Source: Bacteroidota bacterium (lineage in GTDB: Bacteria > Bacteroidota > Bacteroidia > Flavobacteriales > Weeksellaceae). Taken from it: a stretch of DNA of 64,000 bases. Position numbers and translations under genes: made by a program. Below, piece by piece: positions 35,458 through 43,509 of this stretch. The notes beneath the pieces are model-generated. The model searched no databases. It was not told the origin of the DNA and saw only the letters and a list, made by a program, of their open reading frames with translations. Each line of letters starts with the position of its first letter. Within the stretch, counting starts at the first letter, position 1. The stretch covers positions 1-64,000 of the forward strand of contig JAFDZI010000021.1 in assembly GCA_018266955.1 (NCBI GenBank). Direction: 5' to 3'.

Positions 35458-35465
35458 TATCTTTG
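35458..35465 (+). promoter_or_regulatory. -7 box of the acidic protein gene
   Basis: TATCTTTG lies 20 nt before the ATG at 35485, the usual distance for this phylum. No clear TTG partner is present. Confidence 0.5.
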
Positions 35466-35484
35466 ACACATAAAATTTTATAAA

Positions 35485-35727
35485 ATGAAACTACCTAAAT
35501 TTTTATTGGCAGACAATTCAGAATTTCCTGAAGATTTATTCGTTGTTCATACCGAATATCCAAGATTTATCTTAAATGTAGAAGAAGAAGAAGTAGAATG
35601 GTTGGATGACTTGGAAGGGGATGATGAAGAAACCATGGCAGACGAAGCTACAAAAGTTGTAGAAAAGGCTTTCCTATGGTGTGAAGAGGAATTAGCAAAA
35701 TACGACGAAGAAGAAGACGAAGCGTAA
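35485..35727 (+). CDS. Small acidic protein, unknown
   Basis: 80 residues, strongly acidic. The N-terminal third is ordered-looking (LPKFLLADNSEFPEDLFVVH, YPRFILNV). Asp/Glu clusters, a helix (ATKVVEKAFLWCEEELAKY) and an acidic tail follow. No function is recognised. It has its own promoter box and terminator, which supports a real, separately expressed gene. Confidence 0.75.
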   Translation: MKLPKFLLADNSEFPEDLFVVHTEYPRFILNVEEEEVEWLDDLEGDDEETMADEATKVVEKAFLWCEEELAKYDEEEDEA

Positions 35728-35734
35728 TATAAGT

Positions 35735-35766
35735 AAAGGAACTCAAAAATGAGTTCCTTTTTTATT
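35735..35766. terminator. Terminator between convergent genes
   Basis: AAAGGAACTC (35735-35744) pairs with GAGTTCCTTT (35751-35760) and runs into T residues. It serves the acidic-protein gene and probably the convergent DUF4920 gene. Confidence 0.85.
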
Positions 35767-35777
35767 GAATAGGATTT

Positions 35778-36263
35778 TTAGTTAATTACTTTAATTCCTT
35801 TTGCCAATACTCTAATTTCAGTTTTAGGTTCAGTAATTTTTGCAATTTCTTCAGCAGTTTTTTTAGCATCTTCAGCATAGTGTTTTAATTCTTCCACAGA
35901 AGTTGTTTTCTTGGAAGCATCAGCGTGCAAAAGAATGGTTTTGCCCAATGCCGACATTGGTAAGAAGAAAGCATAATCTTCCATTTTTACAAAAACAGTC
36001 ATGTTTTTATCATTTTCTAAAGTTAGCCAGCATCCTTTTTTTTCGCAAACGCCACTTACTTTTGCTTGTATCACAATGTCTTTCAGTTCTTTTTGTTTGT
36101 TAAGTTCTTCAATAACTTTATTGGTTGTGTACACATTAAAGGTTTTGTCTTCCGAAACTCCTCTTCCGTATTCCATACCAGGAGTTGCTTCTGGTATTTC
36201 GCTTTTTTGTGCAAAAGAGAATTGAGCGATAACAAATGCAAGTAGTAAAATTGCTTTTTTCAT
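35778..36263 (-). CDS. DUF4920 periplasmic protein
   Basis: 161 residues. The signal peptide MKKAILLLAFVIAQFSFAQ is followed by an OB-like domain with VIQAKVSGVCEKKGCWLTLEND (two cysteines spaced CEKKGC) and a Lys/Glu-rich helix. This pattern fits the DUF4920 family of exported Bacteroidota proteins. Its role is unknown; the Cys pair suggests metal or redox binding. A run of alternating charged residues near 120-140 may form a coiled coil. Confidence 0.8.
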   Translation of the reverse strand: MKKAILLLAFVIAQFSFAQKSEIPEATPGMEYGRGVSEDKTFNVYTTNKVIEELNKQKELKDIVIQAKVSGVCEKKGCWLTLENDKNMTVFVKMEDYAFFLPMSALGKTILLHADASKKTTSVEELKHYAEDAKKTAEEIAKITEPKTEIRVLAKGIKVIN

Positions 36264-36371
36264 AAGTAGTTTTTTATTATATTATTTGAGAGTCTATCTA
36301 TGTTGGATGGTATTAACTTTATGTTATTTAAACATAATGTTATTTAGAATGGGTAAAAATAACAAATAATT

Positions 36372-37223
36372 TTAACCGACAAAAATAATTCTATCATTTC
36401 CTGAGATGTCTTTTATCAGTTGCTTTTCCGGAAATGAACTGAAGAGTTCAAGGGTTTCTGGACCTAGTTTTTGGTTGATTTCTAAGAAAATCATTCCATC
36501 TGGATTCAAACATTGTTTGGCATCTTTAGCAATCTTTCTATAGAAAATTAAAGTATCTGAATTTGGAGAAAACAATGCAATATTGGGTTCGAAGGATTTT
36601 ACTCCATAGTCTATTTCATCTTTTTCATGGATGCCAATATAAGGTGGGTTAGACAAAATGATGTCCCAATGCCCATCTAAATCATTATTTAAATAGTCTA
36701 GCTGTACGAAATTTATTTCTGCCATGTGTTGTTGTGCATTTTGTGTAGCAACCAACAATGCTTCTTCCGAAATATCAATTGCTGTTACCTCAGATTTTGG
36801 GAAGTGCAACTTCATCATGATTGGGATAATTCCGGAACCGGTACCAATGTCCAGAATTTTTAATTTCTTGTCGTTCCCATGCTTCGATTTTATTTTTTTT
36901 ATGGCTAATTCCAGTACTTCTTCGGTTTCAGGTCTTGGGATGAGTACATGCTCATTTACATGAAATTTTAAACCATAAAAATCTGCGTACCCTAATATTT
37001 GCTGGTAGGGTTTTCCTTTTTTTAATTCTTTAATGATTGTGTTAAAGTACACATCCTCATCGTTGTTTAAATAAATTGTACTTGCCTGAATTCTTTGCTC
37101 CACAGCTGTAAGTCCTGTTTTTTCTTCCATGAAAATTTGGAATAATCCCTGGATTTCCGATGGCGTGTATAAGGTGTTTAATTCTTGTTCAAAGATATTC
37201 TTGGCTTCGCTTAGGCTTTTCAT
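36372..37223 (-). CDS. prmC: Release factor glutamine methyltransferase
   Basis: 283 residues. It methylates the GGQ glutamine of RF1 and RF2. The N-terminal helical domain is followed by VLIPRPETEEVLEL (about 90-103), SAM motif I LDIGTGSGIIPI and the catalytic NPPYIG (about 192-197). The start ATG overlaps the yaaA stop (ATGA at 37220-37223), so the two are co-translated. Confidence 0.95.
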   Translation of the reverse strand: MKSLSEAKNIFEQELNTLYTPSEIQGLFQIFMEEKTGLTAVEQRIQASTIYLNNDEDVYFNTIIKELKKGKPYQQILGYADFYGLKFHVNEHVLIPRPETEEVLELAIKKIKSKHGNDKKLKILDIGTGSGIIPIMMKLHFPKSEVTAIDISEEALLVATQNAQQHMAEINFVQLDYLNNDLDGHWDIILSNPPYIGIHEKDEIDYGVKSFEPNIALFSPNSDTLIFYRKIAKDAKQCLNPDGMIFLEINQKLGPETLELFSSFPEKQLIKDISGNDRIIFVG

Positions 37224-37978
37224 CGTACAAAAATTAAATGATCTTCGGTTGATCGTTCTTCGTCTATTCTGTAGCCTTCCAAATTAAAAGCTTTTACATC
37301 GTTGATGGTTTTTGCTTGTGTTTCGGCACAAAATCTAGCGACCAAACCACGAGCGTGTTTGGTGTACACGACTATGTTTTTAGGTTTTCCGGATTTTAAT
37401 TCATAAAATTCAAAGTTGACAATTTTGGCATTGATGTTCTTCTTATCAATGGCTTTAAAATACTCGTTGCTGGCTAAATTGAGCAATATATCGTTTTGCT
37501 TCAATTCAGAATTAAGTTGATGGGTAATTTTATCTTTCCAGAAAGAATATAGATTTTTGTATTGGTCGAATTCGAAATTTCTTCCCATTTCCAATCGGTA
37601 CAGCATAACTTTGTCTGAAGGTTTTAATAAACCATACAAGCCAGAAAGTATCCTATGATTTTTTTGTAGGTACTTCATTGCCTCTGGACTAAGTGAATTT
37701 GCGTTTAAACCTCGATATACTTCTCCCGTAAAAGCAAAAAGGGCAGGACAGGACTCCTCGGACTTGGGTTTGGGATTCCAATGTTGATTTCTATGCCAGT
37801 TTTCGTCGGCTAATTTGGGAGAAATCTCCATTAATTCTTGTAGATAATCTGGGGATTTTTCTTTTAAAAAAGATTGGATAAATTCTGCTTCTTGTATGAA
37901 GTGGGGTTGGGTGGGCTTTAATACAGTTGTGCTATGTTTTACCTGCATCAGCTTCGCAGGTGATGTAACCAATTTCAT
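37220..37978 (-). CDS. yaaA: Peroxide-stress protein YaaA (DUF328)
   Basis: 252 residues. The family hallmarks SPAKLM at the N-terminus, FTGEVYRGL (about 89-97), YGLLKPSDKVMLYRLEMG and KHARGLVARF are present. YaaA lowers free iron and protects DNA in peroxide stress in Escherichia coli. It is coupled to prmC, and the tsaC-like gene lies 23 nt upstream, making a three-gene translation and stress operon. Confidence 0.93.
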   Translation of the reverse strand: MKLVTSPAKLMQVKHSTTVLKPTQPHFIQEAEFIQSFLKEKSPDYLQELMEISPKLADENWHRNQHWNPKPKSEESCPALFAFTGEVYRGLNANSLSPEAMKYLQKNHRILSGLYGLLKPSDKVMLYRLEMGRNFEFDQYKNLYSFWKDKITHQLNSELKQNDILLNLASNEYFKAIDKKNINAKIVNFEFYELKSGKPKNIVVYTKHARGLVARFCAETQAKTINDVKAFNLEGYRIDEERSTEDHLIFVR

Positions 37979-38001
37979 GAGTTTACTATTCTGATATAAA
38001 T

Positions 38002-38613
38002 TTAAATGATTCCTTTTCCTTCACGAATAATCTCGGGACTTCCACTACACAAGTCTATAATGGTAGATGCTTGGTTGTCGCCATATCCAGAGTCGATAAC
38101 AATATCCACCAAATGATCGTATTTTTCAGCGATTAGTTCGGGGTCAGTGGAGTATTCTAAGATTTCATCTTCGTCTTTTATGGAAGTGGAGGCAATGGGA
38201 TGCCCCAATTGTTTTACAATTAATTGTGGAATGCTATGATCCGGAACTCGAATGCCTACAGTTTTATTGCCTTTGTAGGCGAGAGGTAAGTTTTTGTTGG
38301 CTTCCAAAATAAATGTAAAAGGACCAGGGAGGTGGTTTTTCAGAAACCTAAATACCGAAGTATCTATCGGTTTTGTAAAGTCGGATAAATGGCTTAAGTC
38401 ATTGCAAATTATTGAAAAATGTGCTTTTTCAAGCTTTGTTTTTTTCAGTTTTGCCAATTTTTCCATTGCGCGAATGTCGAATATATTGCAGCCTAAAGCA
38501 TATACAGTGTCTGATGGATAAATAATTAAACCACCATTTTTAAGACAGTCAACCACTTCTTTGATAAGGTTTTCCTGTGGGTTTTCTGGATATATTTTTA
38601 AAATTTTTGCCAT
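38002..38613 (-). CDS. YrdC/Sua5-family threonylcarbamoyl-AMP synthase-like protein
   Basis: 203 residues forming a single YrdC domain: GGLIIYPSDTVYALGCNI (about 29-46), a KKTK RNA/nucleotide-binding cluster, LPGPFTFIL and GIRVPDHSIPQ. It is expected to make threonylcarbamoyl-AMP for tRNA t6A37, or to be the YciO-type paralogue, which shares the domain. There is no C-terminal Sua5 domain. It is first in the operon with yaaA and prmC. Confidence 0.85.
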   Translation of the reverse strand: MAKILKIYPENPQENLIKEVVDCLKNGGLIIYPSDTVYALGCNIFDIRAMEKLAKLKKTKLEKAHFSIICNDLSHLSDFTKPIDTSVFRFLKNHLPGPFTFILEANKNLPLAYKGNKTVGIRVPDHSIPQLIVKQLGHPIASTSIKDEDEILEYSTDPELIAEKYDHLVDIVIDSGYGDNQASTIIDLCSGSPEIIREGKGII

Positions 38614-38654
38614 GCTCTAAAGGTACAAAAATAAAATAGTTAATTATATTGAAA

Positions 38655-39299
38655 TCATGATAGTCCATTTTTTATGGCAAAAAGCACGATTCCTACTCGG
38701 CTTTTAACATCTAATTTAGAGAAAACAGAATCCCTGTATCCATCAATGGTTTTGGGGCTTAGGAACATTTTTTCTGCAATTTCTTTATAAGTCATTTCAC
38801 TACAAGCAAGCTTAATGAATTCTTTTTCAGTGTTTTTTAAACTGGCAATAAGCTCATTGGCAAACTTTTCTTCGCTTTTTATTTTTAATAAATTTTGAGT
38901 GATGTTATCGGTATAAAATACTCCTTTTTTATAAACTGTTTCTATGGCGTCAAAAAGGATGTCTGGTTGCATATCTTTCAGTAAATAACCTTTGGCACCA
39001 GCTTTTAGCATTCGTATAATGCAATCTTCATTGTCTTCCATGGTTAGGGCAATTACCTTTAAATCCGGATGGTTTTCTGTAAGATATTGGGTGGTTTCTA
39101 TACCGTCTTTTATAGGCATTCGAATATCCATCAGTACAATTTGTGGAGGTACTTTTGTTTCTTGTAATTTCGTAATAAAATCTTCGCCATTATTTCCAAT
39201 AATATTTACATGAAATAATTTATTGGCAGAAATCATATTTTCTAATGCAGTTGAAAATATTTTGTGATCGTCCACAATAGCAATTTGTATAGGATTCAT
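38655..39299 (-). CDS. NarL/FixJ-type response regulator
   Basis: 214 residues. The receiver domain has the acidic pocket VDDHK (9-13) and the phospho-acceptor Asp in VLMDIRMP (about 58). The C-terminal LuxR-type helix-turn-helix contains LACSEMTYKEIAEKMFLSPK (about 167-186). It is paired with the kinase 27 nt upstream on the same strand. Targets are unknown. Confidence 0.93.
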   Translation of the reverse strand: MNPIQIAIVDDHKIFSTALENMISANKLFHVNIIGNNGEDFITKLQETKVPPQIVLMDIRMPIKDGIETTQYLTENHPDLKVIALTMEDNEDCIIRMLKAGAKGYLLKDMQPDILFDAIETVYKKGVFYTDNITQNLLKIKSEEKFANELIASLKNTEKEFIKLACSEMTYKEIAEKMFLSPKTIDGYRDSVFSKLDVKSRVGIVLFAIKNGLS

Positions 39300-39326
39300 A
39301 ATGTGTGTTTTTAGTTTTTTGTAAAT

Positions 39327-40106
39327 TTAGTTCTTTTGTTTGATGTAGGTAATATGGGTTGCGGTACCTTTATCTTTCTCTGAAACCAGATTGAAGTACC
39401 CATTGATCATTTTTATCCTATTCTTCATACTCCTTATTCCGCTTCCGTGGTAAGCTTTTTCTACTTCCATGCCTTTTCCGTTATCCAAAATGATGATTTT
39501 TAAATGCCCATATTGATCAATTACTTTAATTTGCATTTTCTGTGCTTTGGAATGTTTTAAAATATTGGTAATGCATTCTTGAGTAATTCTAAATAGGATA
39601 AGAGAGTGCTTGGAATGTATGTCTATATCATGATTATTGAAATTGAATTCAACTTCAATTAAATTGAGCTTATTGATTCGGTTGATCTCTCGCTGCAAAG
39701 AATCGATAAATCCAAAATGTTCAACCTGTTCTGTAATGTAGGTTTTGGAGAGGCTTCTGATGCCTTTGATGGATTCTCCTAGAATCAGGTTTACTTCATC
39801 AATTTTATCTTTGCATTGCTGGTTTTCTATGGCATTGATTTGATTGATAAGTAACTTGGCAACCGATAGTTTTTGTCCCAAGTCATCGTGTAATTCCTGA
39901 CCTATGTAACTGAGGGTTTGTTCTCGAATTTCAATTTGTGAAAGTGCTAATACTTCCTGAAACTCTAAGTCTTTTTCTTTTTGTTTTAATATAAAAATGG
40001 ATTTTTGTTTCAAAAAATAGGTGTATATGAAGAACATCATCGATGTAACCAAAAGTATCACAATGGTTGAATATAAAATGAGTAAATCGGAATTTGAGAG
40101 CTTCAT
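39327..40106 (-). CDS. HisKA_3-type sensor histidine kinase
   Basis: 259 residues. One N-terminal membrane helix (about 8-29) and a short linker helix lead to the dimerisation/phospho-acceptor helix YIGQELHDDLGQKLSVAKLL (His near 73). The HATPase_c domain has DNGKGMEVEKAYHGSGIRSM. There is no extracytoplasmic sensor loop, so it probably senses membrane state or a partner such as a TPR protein. It forms a two-component system with the adjacent NarL-type regulator. Confidence 0.9.
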   Translation of the reverse strand: MKLSNSDLLILYSTIVILLVTSMMFFIYTYFLKQKSIFILKQKEKDLEFQEVLALSQIEIREQTLSYIGQELHDDLGQKLSVAKLLINQINAIENQQCKDKIDEVNLILGESIKGIRSLSKTYITEQVEHFGFIDSLQREINRINKLNLIEVEFNFNNHDIDIHSKHSLILFRITQECITNILKHSKAQKMQIKVIDQYGHLKIIILDNGKGMEVEKAYHGSGIRSMKNRIKMINGYFNLVSEKDKGTATHITYIKQKN

Positions 40107-40310
40107 ATCTCAAAGTTAATTATTTTTTAAAACAATTTTAAAATTTACTCGAATTATTTTAGATTATTTTGTGAAAAAAAATAACGATTTCTAGGATAAT
40201 ATAGGATATTATTAACTTTTAATATCTAATAAAATAATTAAAAAGCTTTTTTTAAGTAGGTAATAAAGTAATCGATATTTCGGGGTGATTCCTAGGTATT
40301 GTATGTGAAA

Positions 40311-40955
40311 TTATCTTTTGCTGGAAAATATCCCTTTGATGATAATACTGTACCCAATGAAATTAATGAACAGCATGATGGAGAAAAATAAAGTAACATT
40401 CATTCCCAAATGGGGTTGAGTTCCGATGATAAGAATGGGCATTAAACCACAATACAAAATGATGAGACCCAAACTTGCCCAAAACGGAAAATACTGAGTA
40501 ATGTTAAGAACCAATTCAGATTTGAATGTTTGAAAGAGAAAAACTAAAATGGAAATGGTAAGCAAAATGGTTTCTATGAAATAAAAATAAATAGGAAAAG
40601 TATCCATGAACTCGGTGTCGAATATCAAAAATAATCCATACGATAATAGGAAAATACAAATGATACCAAATTGTATTCTTTTGAGTTTTAGTCTCGTGGT
40701 TTTCCTATAAAAATAAAGAAAAAACAAGAAAAAAGTTATCAGTAAAATGCCAATATTAAAGATTAAATGATTGGATTTTAATAAAAATAAATTGATGAGT
40801 ATTTTGCCTAATAGGTTGCTCAATAAAGTGGTGAAAATAGCCAATATAAAGTAAATGATATTTCTCCCTAGATTTTCCCTTTTGAGTATTAATAATATTA
40901 GACAAAAGAATATCAATAGATTGATAGCCAACCTTGAAATTTCTATATAGTTCAT
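40311..40955 (-). CDS. Seven-helix membrane protein, unknown
   Basis: 214 residues with about seven evenly spaced hydrophobic helices and almost no loops. The N-terminus is out-facing and the C-terminus basic (KGIFSSKR). It resembles the small 7TM membrane proteins often found near signalling genes in Flavobacteriia; no catalytic motif was seen. It is translated 11 nt after the 130-residue protein, and the kinase/regulator pair lies 204 nt downstream on the same strand, so a link to signalling is possible. Confidence 0.65.
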   Translation of the reverse strand: MNYIEISRLAINLLIFFCLILLILKRENLGRNIIYFILAIFTTLLSNLLGKILINLFLLKSNHLIFNIGILLITFFLFFLYFYRKTTRLKLKRIQFGIICIFLLSYGLFLIFDTEFMDTFPIYFYFIETILLTISILVFLFQTFKSELVLNITQYFPFWASLGLIILYCGLMPILIIGTQPHLGMNVTLFFSIMLFINFIGYSIIIKGIFSSKR

Positions 40956-40966
40956 AGAGAAGCGTT

Positions 40967-41359
40967 TTATCTACATCTAGGAGGGCAAAGTTCTGCAAAA
41001 TCCATGGCGTCAATCTCCGTTATGATTTCTTCCCTTTGATTTTCCTCGTTTACAGCATTCAGAAAAATAGTTTGATGATTCAAAAAGTCTGGATTTAATC
41101 TTGAATCAAAATTATTTTCAGGATATTTACCCATATTTATTCTAATTTTAACCTTATCTTTTCCTAATCTCTGACTTTCTCTTTGTACATAATTCAGATA
41201 TTGAAGTAGGATGTCCAAGTCATAAGTATAAGTTAAAGAGTCTGGATCGTCTATGCGTCTATGAGCATTGATGTATGCATAATTCGTTTGTCTATATTGC
41301 TCGGATAAAATTTCCTGTTGTTCTATCGTGATGCGGTAATCTTCAAATGTTTTCATCAT
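40967..41359 (-). CDS. Small protein with Cys-Pro-Pro-Arg-Cys tail, unknown
   Basis: 130 residues, charged and helical (IEQQEILSEQYRQTNYAYIN, LLQYLNYVQRESQRLGKDKV), with no signal peptide. It ends abruptly in AELCPPRCR, which puts two cysteines within the last five residues. No family was recognised. It is the first gene of a likely unit with the seven-helix membrane protein. The C-terminal CPPRC could bind metal or be a modification or processing site. Confidence 0.65.
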   Translation of the reverse strand: MMKTFEDYRITIEQQEILSEQYRQTNYAYINAHRRIDDPDSLTYTYDLDILLQYLNYVQRESQRLGKDKVKIRINMGKYPENNFDSRLNPDFLNHQTIFLNAVNEENQREEIITEIDAMDFAELCPPRCR

Positions 41360-41511
41360 TGTTTTGTGTTTTTTTGTTAAAATTAAGAAAAATAATAATC
41401 TATAGTTGTCTTTTAATAGATGATGTTCAAAATTTCAAAACCTTAGATATGCAAAAATATTTCTATTTTTGATATTTGATAAAGGAAAAACCCCCTAAAT
41501 TTATTTTATTC

Positions 41512-42168
41512 ATGTTATTAACCAACTTTCACTCCATAAAAAATCAATTACCCAATCATGTGCAATTGGTCGCTGTATCCAAAACTCACCCCGTAGAACG
41601 AATAAAATCTATTTATGATGCTGGACAAAGGGTTTTTGGTGAAAATAAAGTGCAAGAATTGATGGAAAAACAACCTCAATTGCCAAGTGATATCCAATGG
41701 CATTTGATCGGTCATTTGCAAACGAATAAAGTGAAATATATTGCAGGTTTTATCGATACTATACAGAGTGTAGATTCAGAGAAACTGTTAGAAGAAATCA
41801 ATAAACAAGCAGAGAAACACAACAGGAAAATTAAAGTGCTTCTCCAAGTAAAAATAGCTACAGAAGACACCAAATATGGGCTAGAGATTTCAGAAACCAA
41901 AGAGTTGTTTTTGAAATTTATACAAGGATGTTTTCCCAATATAGCAATCGTTGGATTGATGGGGATGGCTACTTTTACCAATGATCAACAACAGGTGAAA
42001 AACGAATTCATGTTCTTGAAAAGACTCTATGATCAGCTTTCGTTACAGTACCCTTTACAAACCCTTTCCATGGGAATGAGCGATGATTTTCCTTTGGCAA
42101 TAGAATGTGGTGCCAACTCGGTTCGTATTGGTTCCGCTATTTTTGGTGATAGAGATTATTCCAAATAG
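41512..42168 (+). CDS. Pyridoxal-phosphate homeostasis protein, YggS/PROSC family
   Basis: 218 residues from the ATG at 41512; a TTG at 41476 would add 12 unconserved residues. The PLP lysine is in LVAVSKTHP (near 23), followed by FGENKVQE, WHLIGHLQTNK and the C-terminal SMGMSDDFPLAIECGANSVRIG. It is a single-domain alanine-racemase-like barrel without racemase activity that buffers PLP. A -7 box TATTTTTG lies at 41464-41471. Confidence 0.93.
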   Translation: MLLTNFHSIKNQLPNHVQLVAVSKTHPVERIKSIYDAGQRVFGENKVQELMEKQPQLPSDIQWHLIGHLQTNKVKYIAGFIDTIQSVDSEKLLEEINKQAEKHNRKIKVLLQVKIATEDTKYGLEISETKELFLKFIQGCFPNIAIVGLMGMATFTNDQQQVKNEFMFLKRLYDQLSLQYPLQTLSMGMSDDFPLAIECGANSVRIGSAIFGDRDYSK

Positions 42169-42213
42169 ACTGAAAATGAGTTTAAAGTATATATTTTTTT
42201 CTAATTAAATTCA

Positions 42214-42221
42214 TAACTTTG
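42214..42221 (+). promoter_or_regulatory. -7 box of the sigma-54-type regulator gene
   Basis: TAACTTTG fits TAnnTTTG, only 6 nt before the ATG at 42227. This would give a leaderless or nearly leaderless mRNA. Confidence 0.45.
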
Positions 42222-42226
42222 CCGTT

Positions 42227-43411
42227 ATGCAAAAAATATTAATTGTAGAGGACGAAAAACCAATTTCTGACGCCCTTATTAGTGTGCTTTCCGATGAATT
42301 AAAGGAATATGAATTTGAAGTAGCCAACGATGGTGCTGATGGGCTGAAAAGAATTGAAAAAGAGGATTATGCCCTTGTAATTTCTGATATTAAAATGCCC
42401 AAAATGTCTGGTGATGAATTGTTGAAAAATGCAATTCAAATGAAACCGGATACTACATTCTTAATGATTTCTGGACATGCTGATATAGAATCGGCAGTTT
42501 CTTGTCTAAAAATAGGTGCCTTTGATTTTATTGAAAAACCAATTGATTTGAATCGTCTATTTCAAAGTGTAAAGAATGCTTTGGATAAAAATTTGCTTCA
42601 AAAAAACAATCAACAACTTCATAAAGAAAATTCAACCCTGAAAAAGAAAGTCAATAAAAAACACCAAATGATAGGTGAAAGTGTTGCACTTCAAAAAATT
42701 CAGGAAATGATAGAGAAGGTGGCGGTATCTGACGCCAGGGTGCTAATCACTGGTCCCAATGGAGCTGGTAAGGAATTGGTGGCTCATGCCATTCATGCAC
42801 AAAGCGAAAGATGCAAAGGACCAATGGTGGAAGTAAACTGTGCTGCAATACCTTCGGAACTGATAGAATCTGAATTGTTTGGCCATGTGAAAGGATCTTT
42901 TACCGGTGCCATAAAAGACAAACAAGGAAAATTTGAATTGGCCAATAATGGCACTATATTCTTAGATGAAATTGGAGATATGAGCCTGATTGCACAAGCC
43001 AAAGTACTCCGAGCGCTGCAAGAAAATAAGGTCTCACCAGTGGGAAGCGACAAGGAAATAAAAGTAGATGTGCGTGTTTTGGCTGCAACCAATAAAGACA
43101 TGAAAAAAGAAATAGCAGAAGGTAGGTTTAGAGAAGATCTATACCATCGTTTGTCAGTTATCGAAATTCATGTACCTGCTTTGGATGACAGAAAAGAAGA
43201 TATCCCTCTGTTGGTTCATCATTTTGCTAAAACCATTGCCGAAGAGCAAAAAACCATACAAAAGGAATTTGCATCGGAAGCCATAGAATCATTACAACAT
43301 TATTCTTGGACAGGAAATATCCGAGAATTGAGAAATGTAGTAGAAAGGCTTATTATTTTGGGTGGAAATCCAGTTACAGCTGAAGATGTGCACAGTTTTG
43401 TTAGAAAATAG
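42227..43411 (+). CDS. Response regulator with sigma-54 AAA+ domain and no DNA-binding domain
   Basis: 394 residues. The receiver domain (1-120) has VEDEKP and the phospho-acceptor Asp in VISDIKMPK (near 55). An AAA+ sigma-54 activator domain follows (about 150-380) with Walker A TGPNGAGKELVAHA, the loop ESELFGHVKGSFTGAI (GSFTGA in place of GAFTGA), and Walker B FLDEIGDM. The protein stops 15 residues after the AAA+ lid, where NtrC relatives carry a Fis-type helix-turn-helix. It may act from solution on sigma-54, as FlgR/CtcC-like proteins do. No kinase is adjacent. Confidence 0.88.
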   Translation: MQKILIVEDEKPISDALISVLSDELKEYEFEVANDGADGLKRIEKEDYALVISDIKMPKMSGDELLKNAIQMKPDTTFLMISGHADIESAVSCLKIGAFDFIEKPIDLNRLFQSVKNALDKNLLQKNNQQLHKENSTLKKKVNKKHQMIGESVALQKIQEMIEKVAVSDARVLITGPNGAGKELVAHAIHAQSERCKGPMVEVNCAAIPSELIESELFGHVKGSFTGAIKDKQGKFELANNGTIFLDEIGDMSLIAQAKVLRALQENKVSPVGSDKEIKVDVRVLAATNKDMKKEIAEGRFREDLYHRLSVIEIHVPALDDRKEDIPLLVHHFAKTIAEEQKTIQKEFASEAIESLQHYSWTGNIRELRNVVERLIILGGNPVTAEDVHSFVRK

Positions 43412-43463
43412 ATATTAATAGAATAGATAAATTAATATTTTTTTTACAATAAACATTCATCAT

Positions 43464-43490
43464 TTGCGGTAATTTTGCCGCAATTTTTTT
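43464..43490 (+). terminator. Terminator of the sigma-54-type regulator gene
   Basis: TTGCGG (43464-43469) pairs with CCGCAA (43478-43483) and is followed by seven T residues. The hairpin lies only 20 nt before the MATE gene start, so that gene's promoter must overlap it or be absent. Confidence 0.7.
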
Positions 43491-43509
43491 ATCTCTATAC
43501 AATTATACT

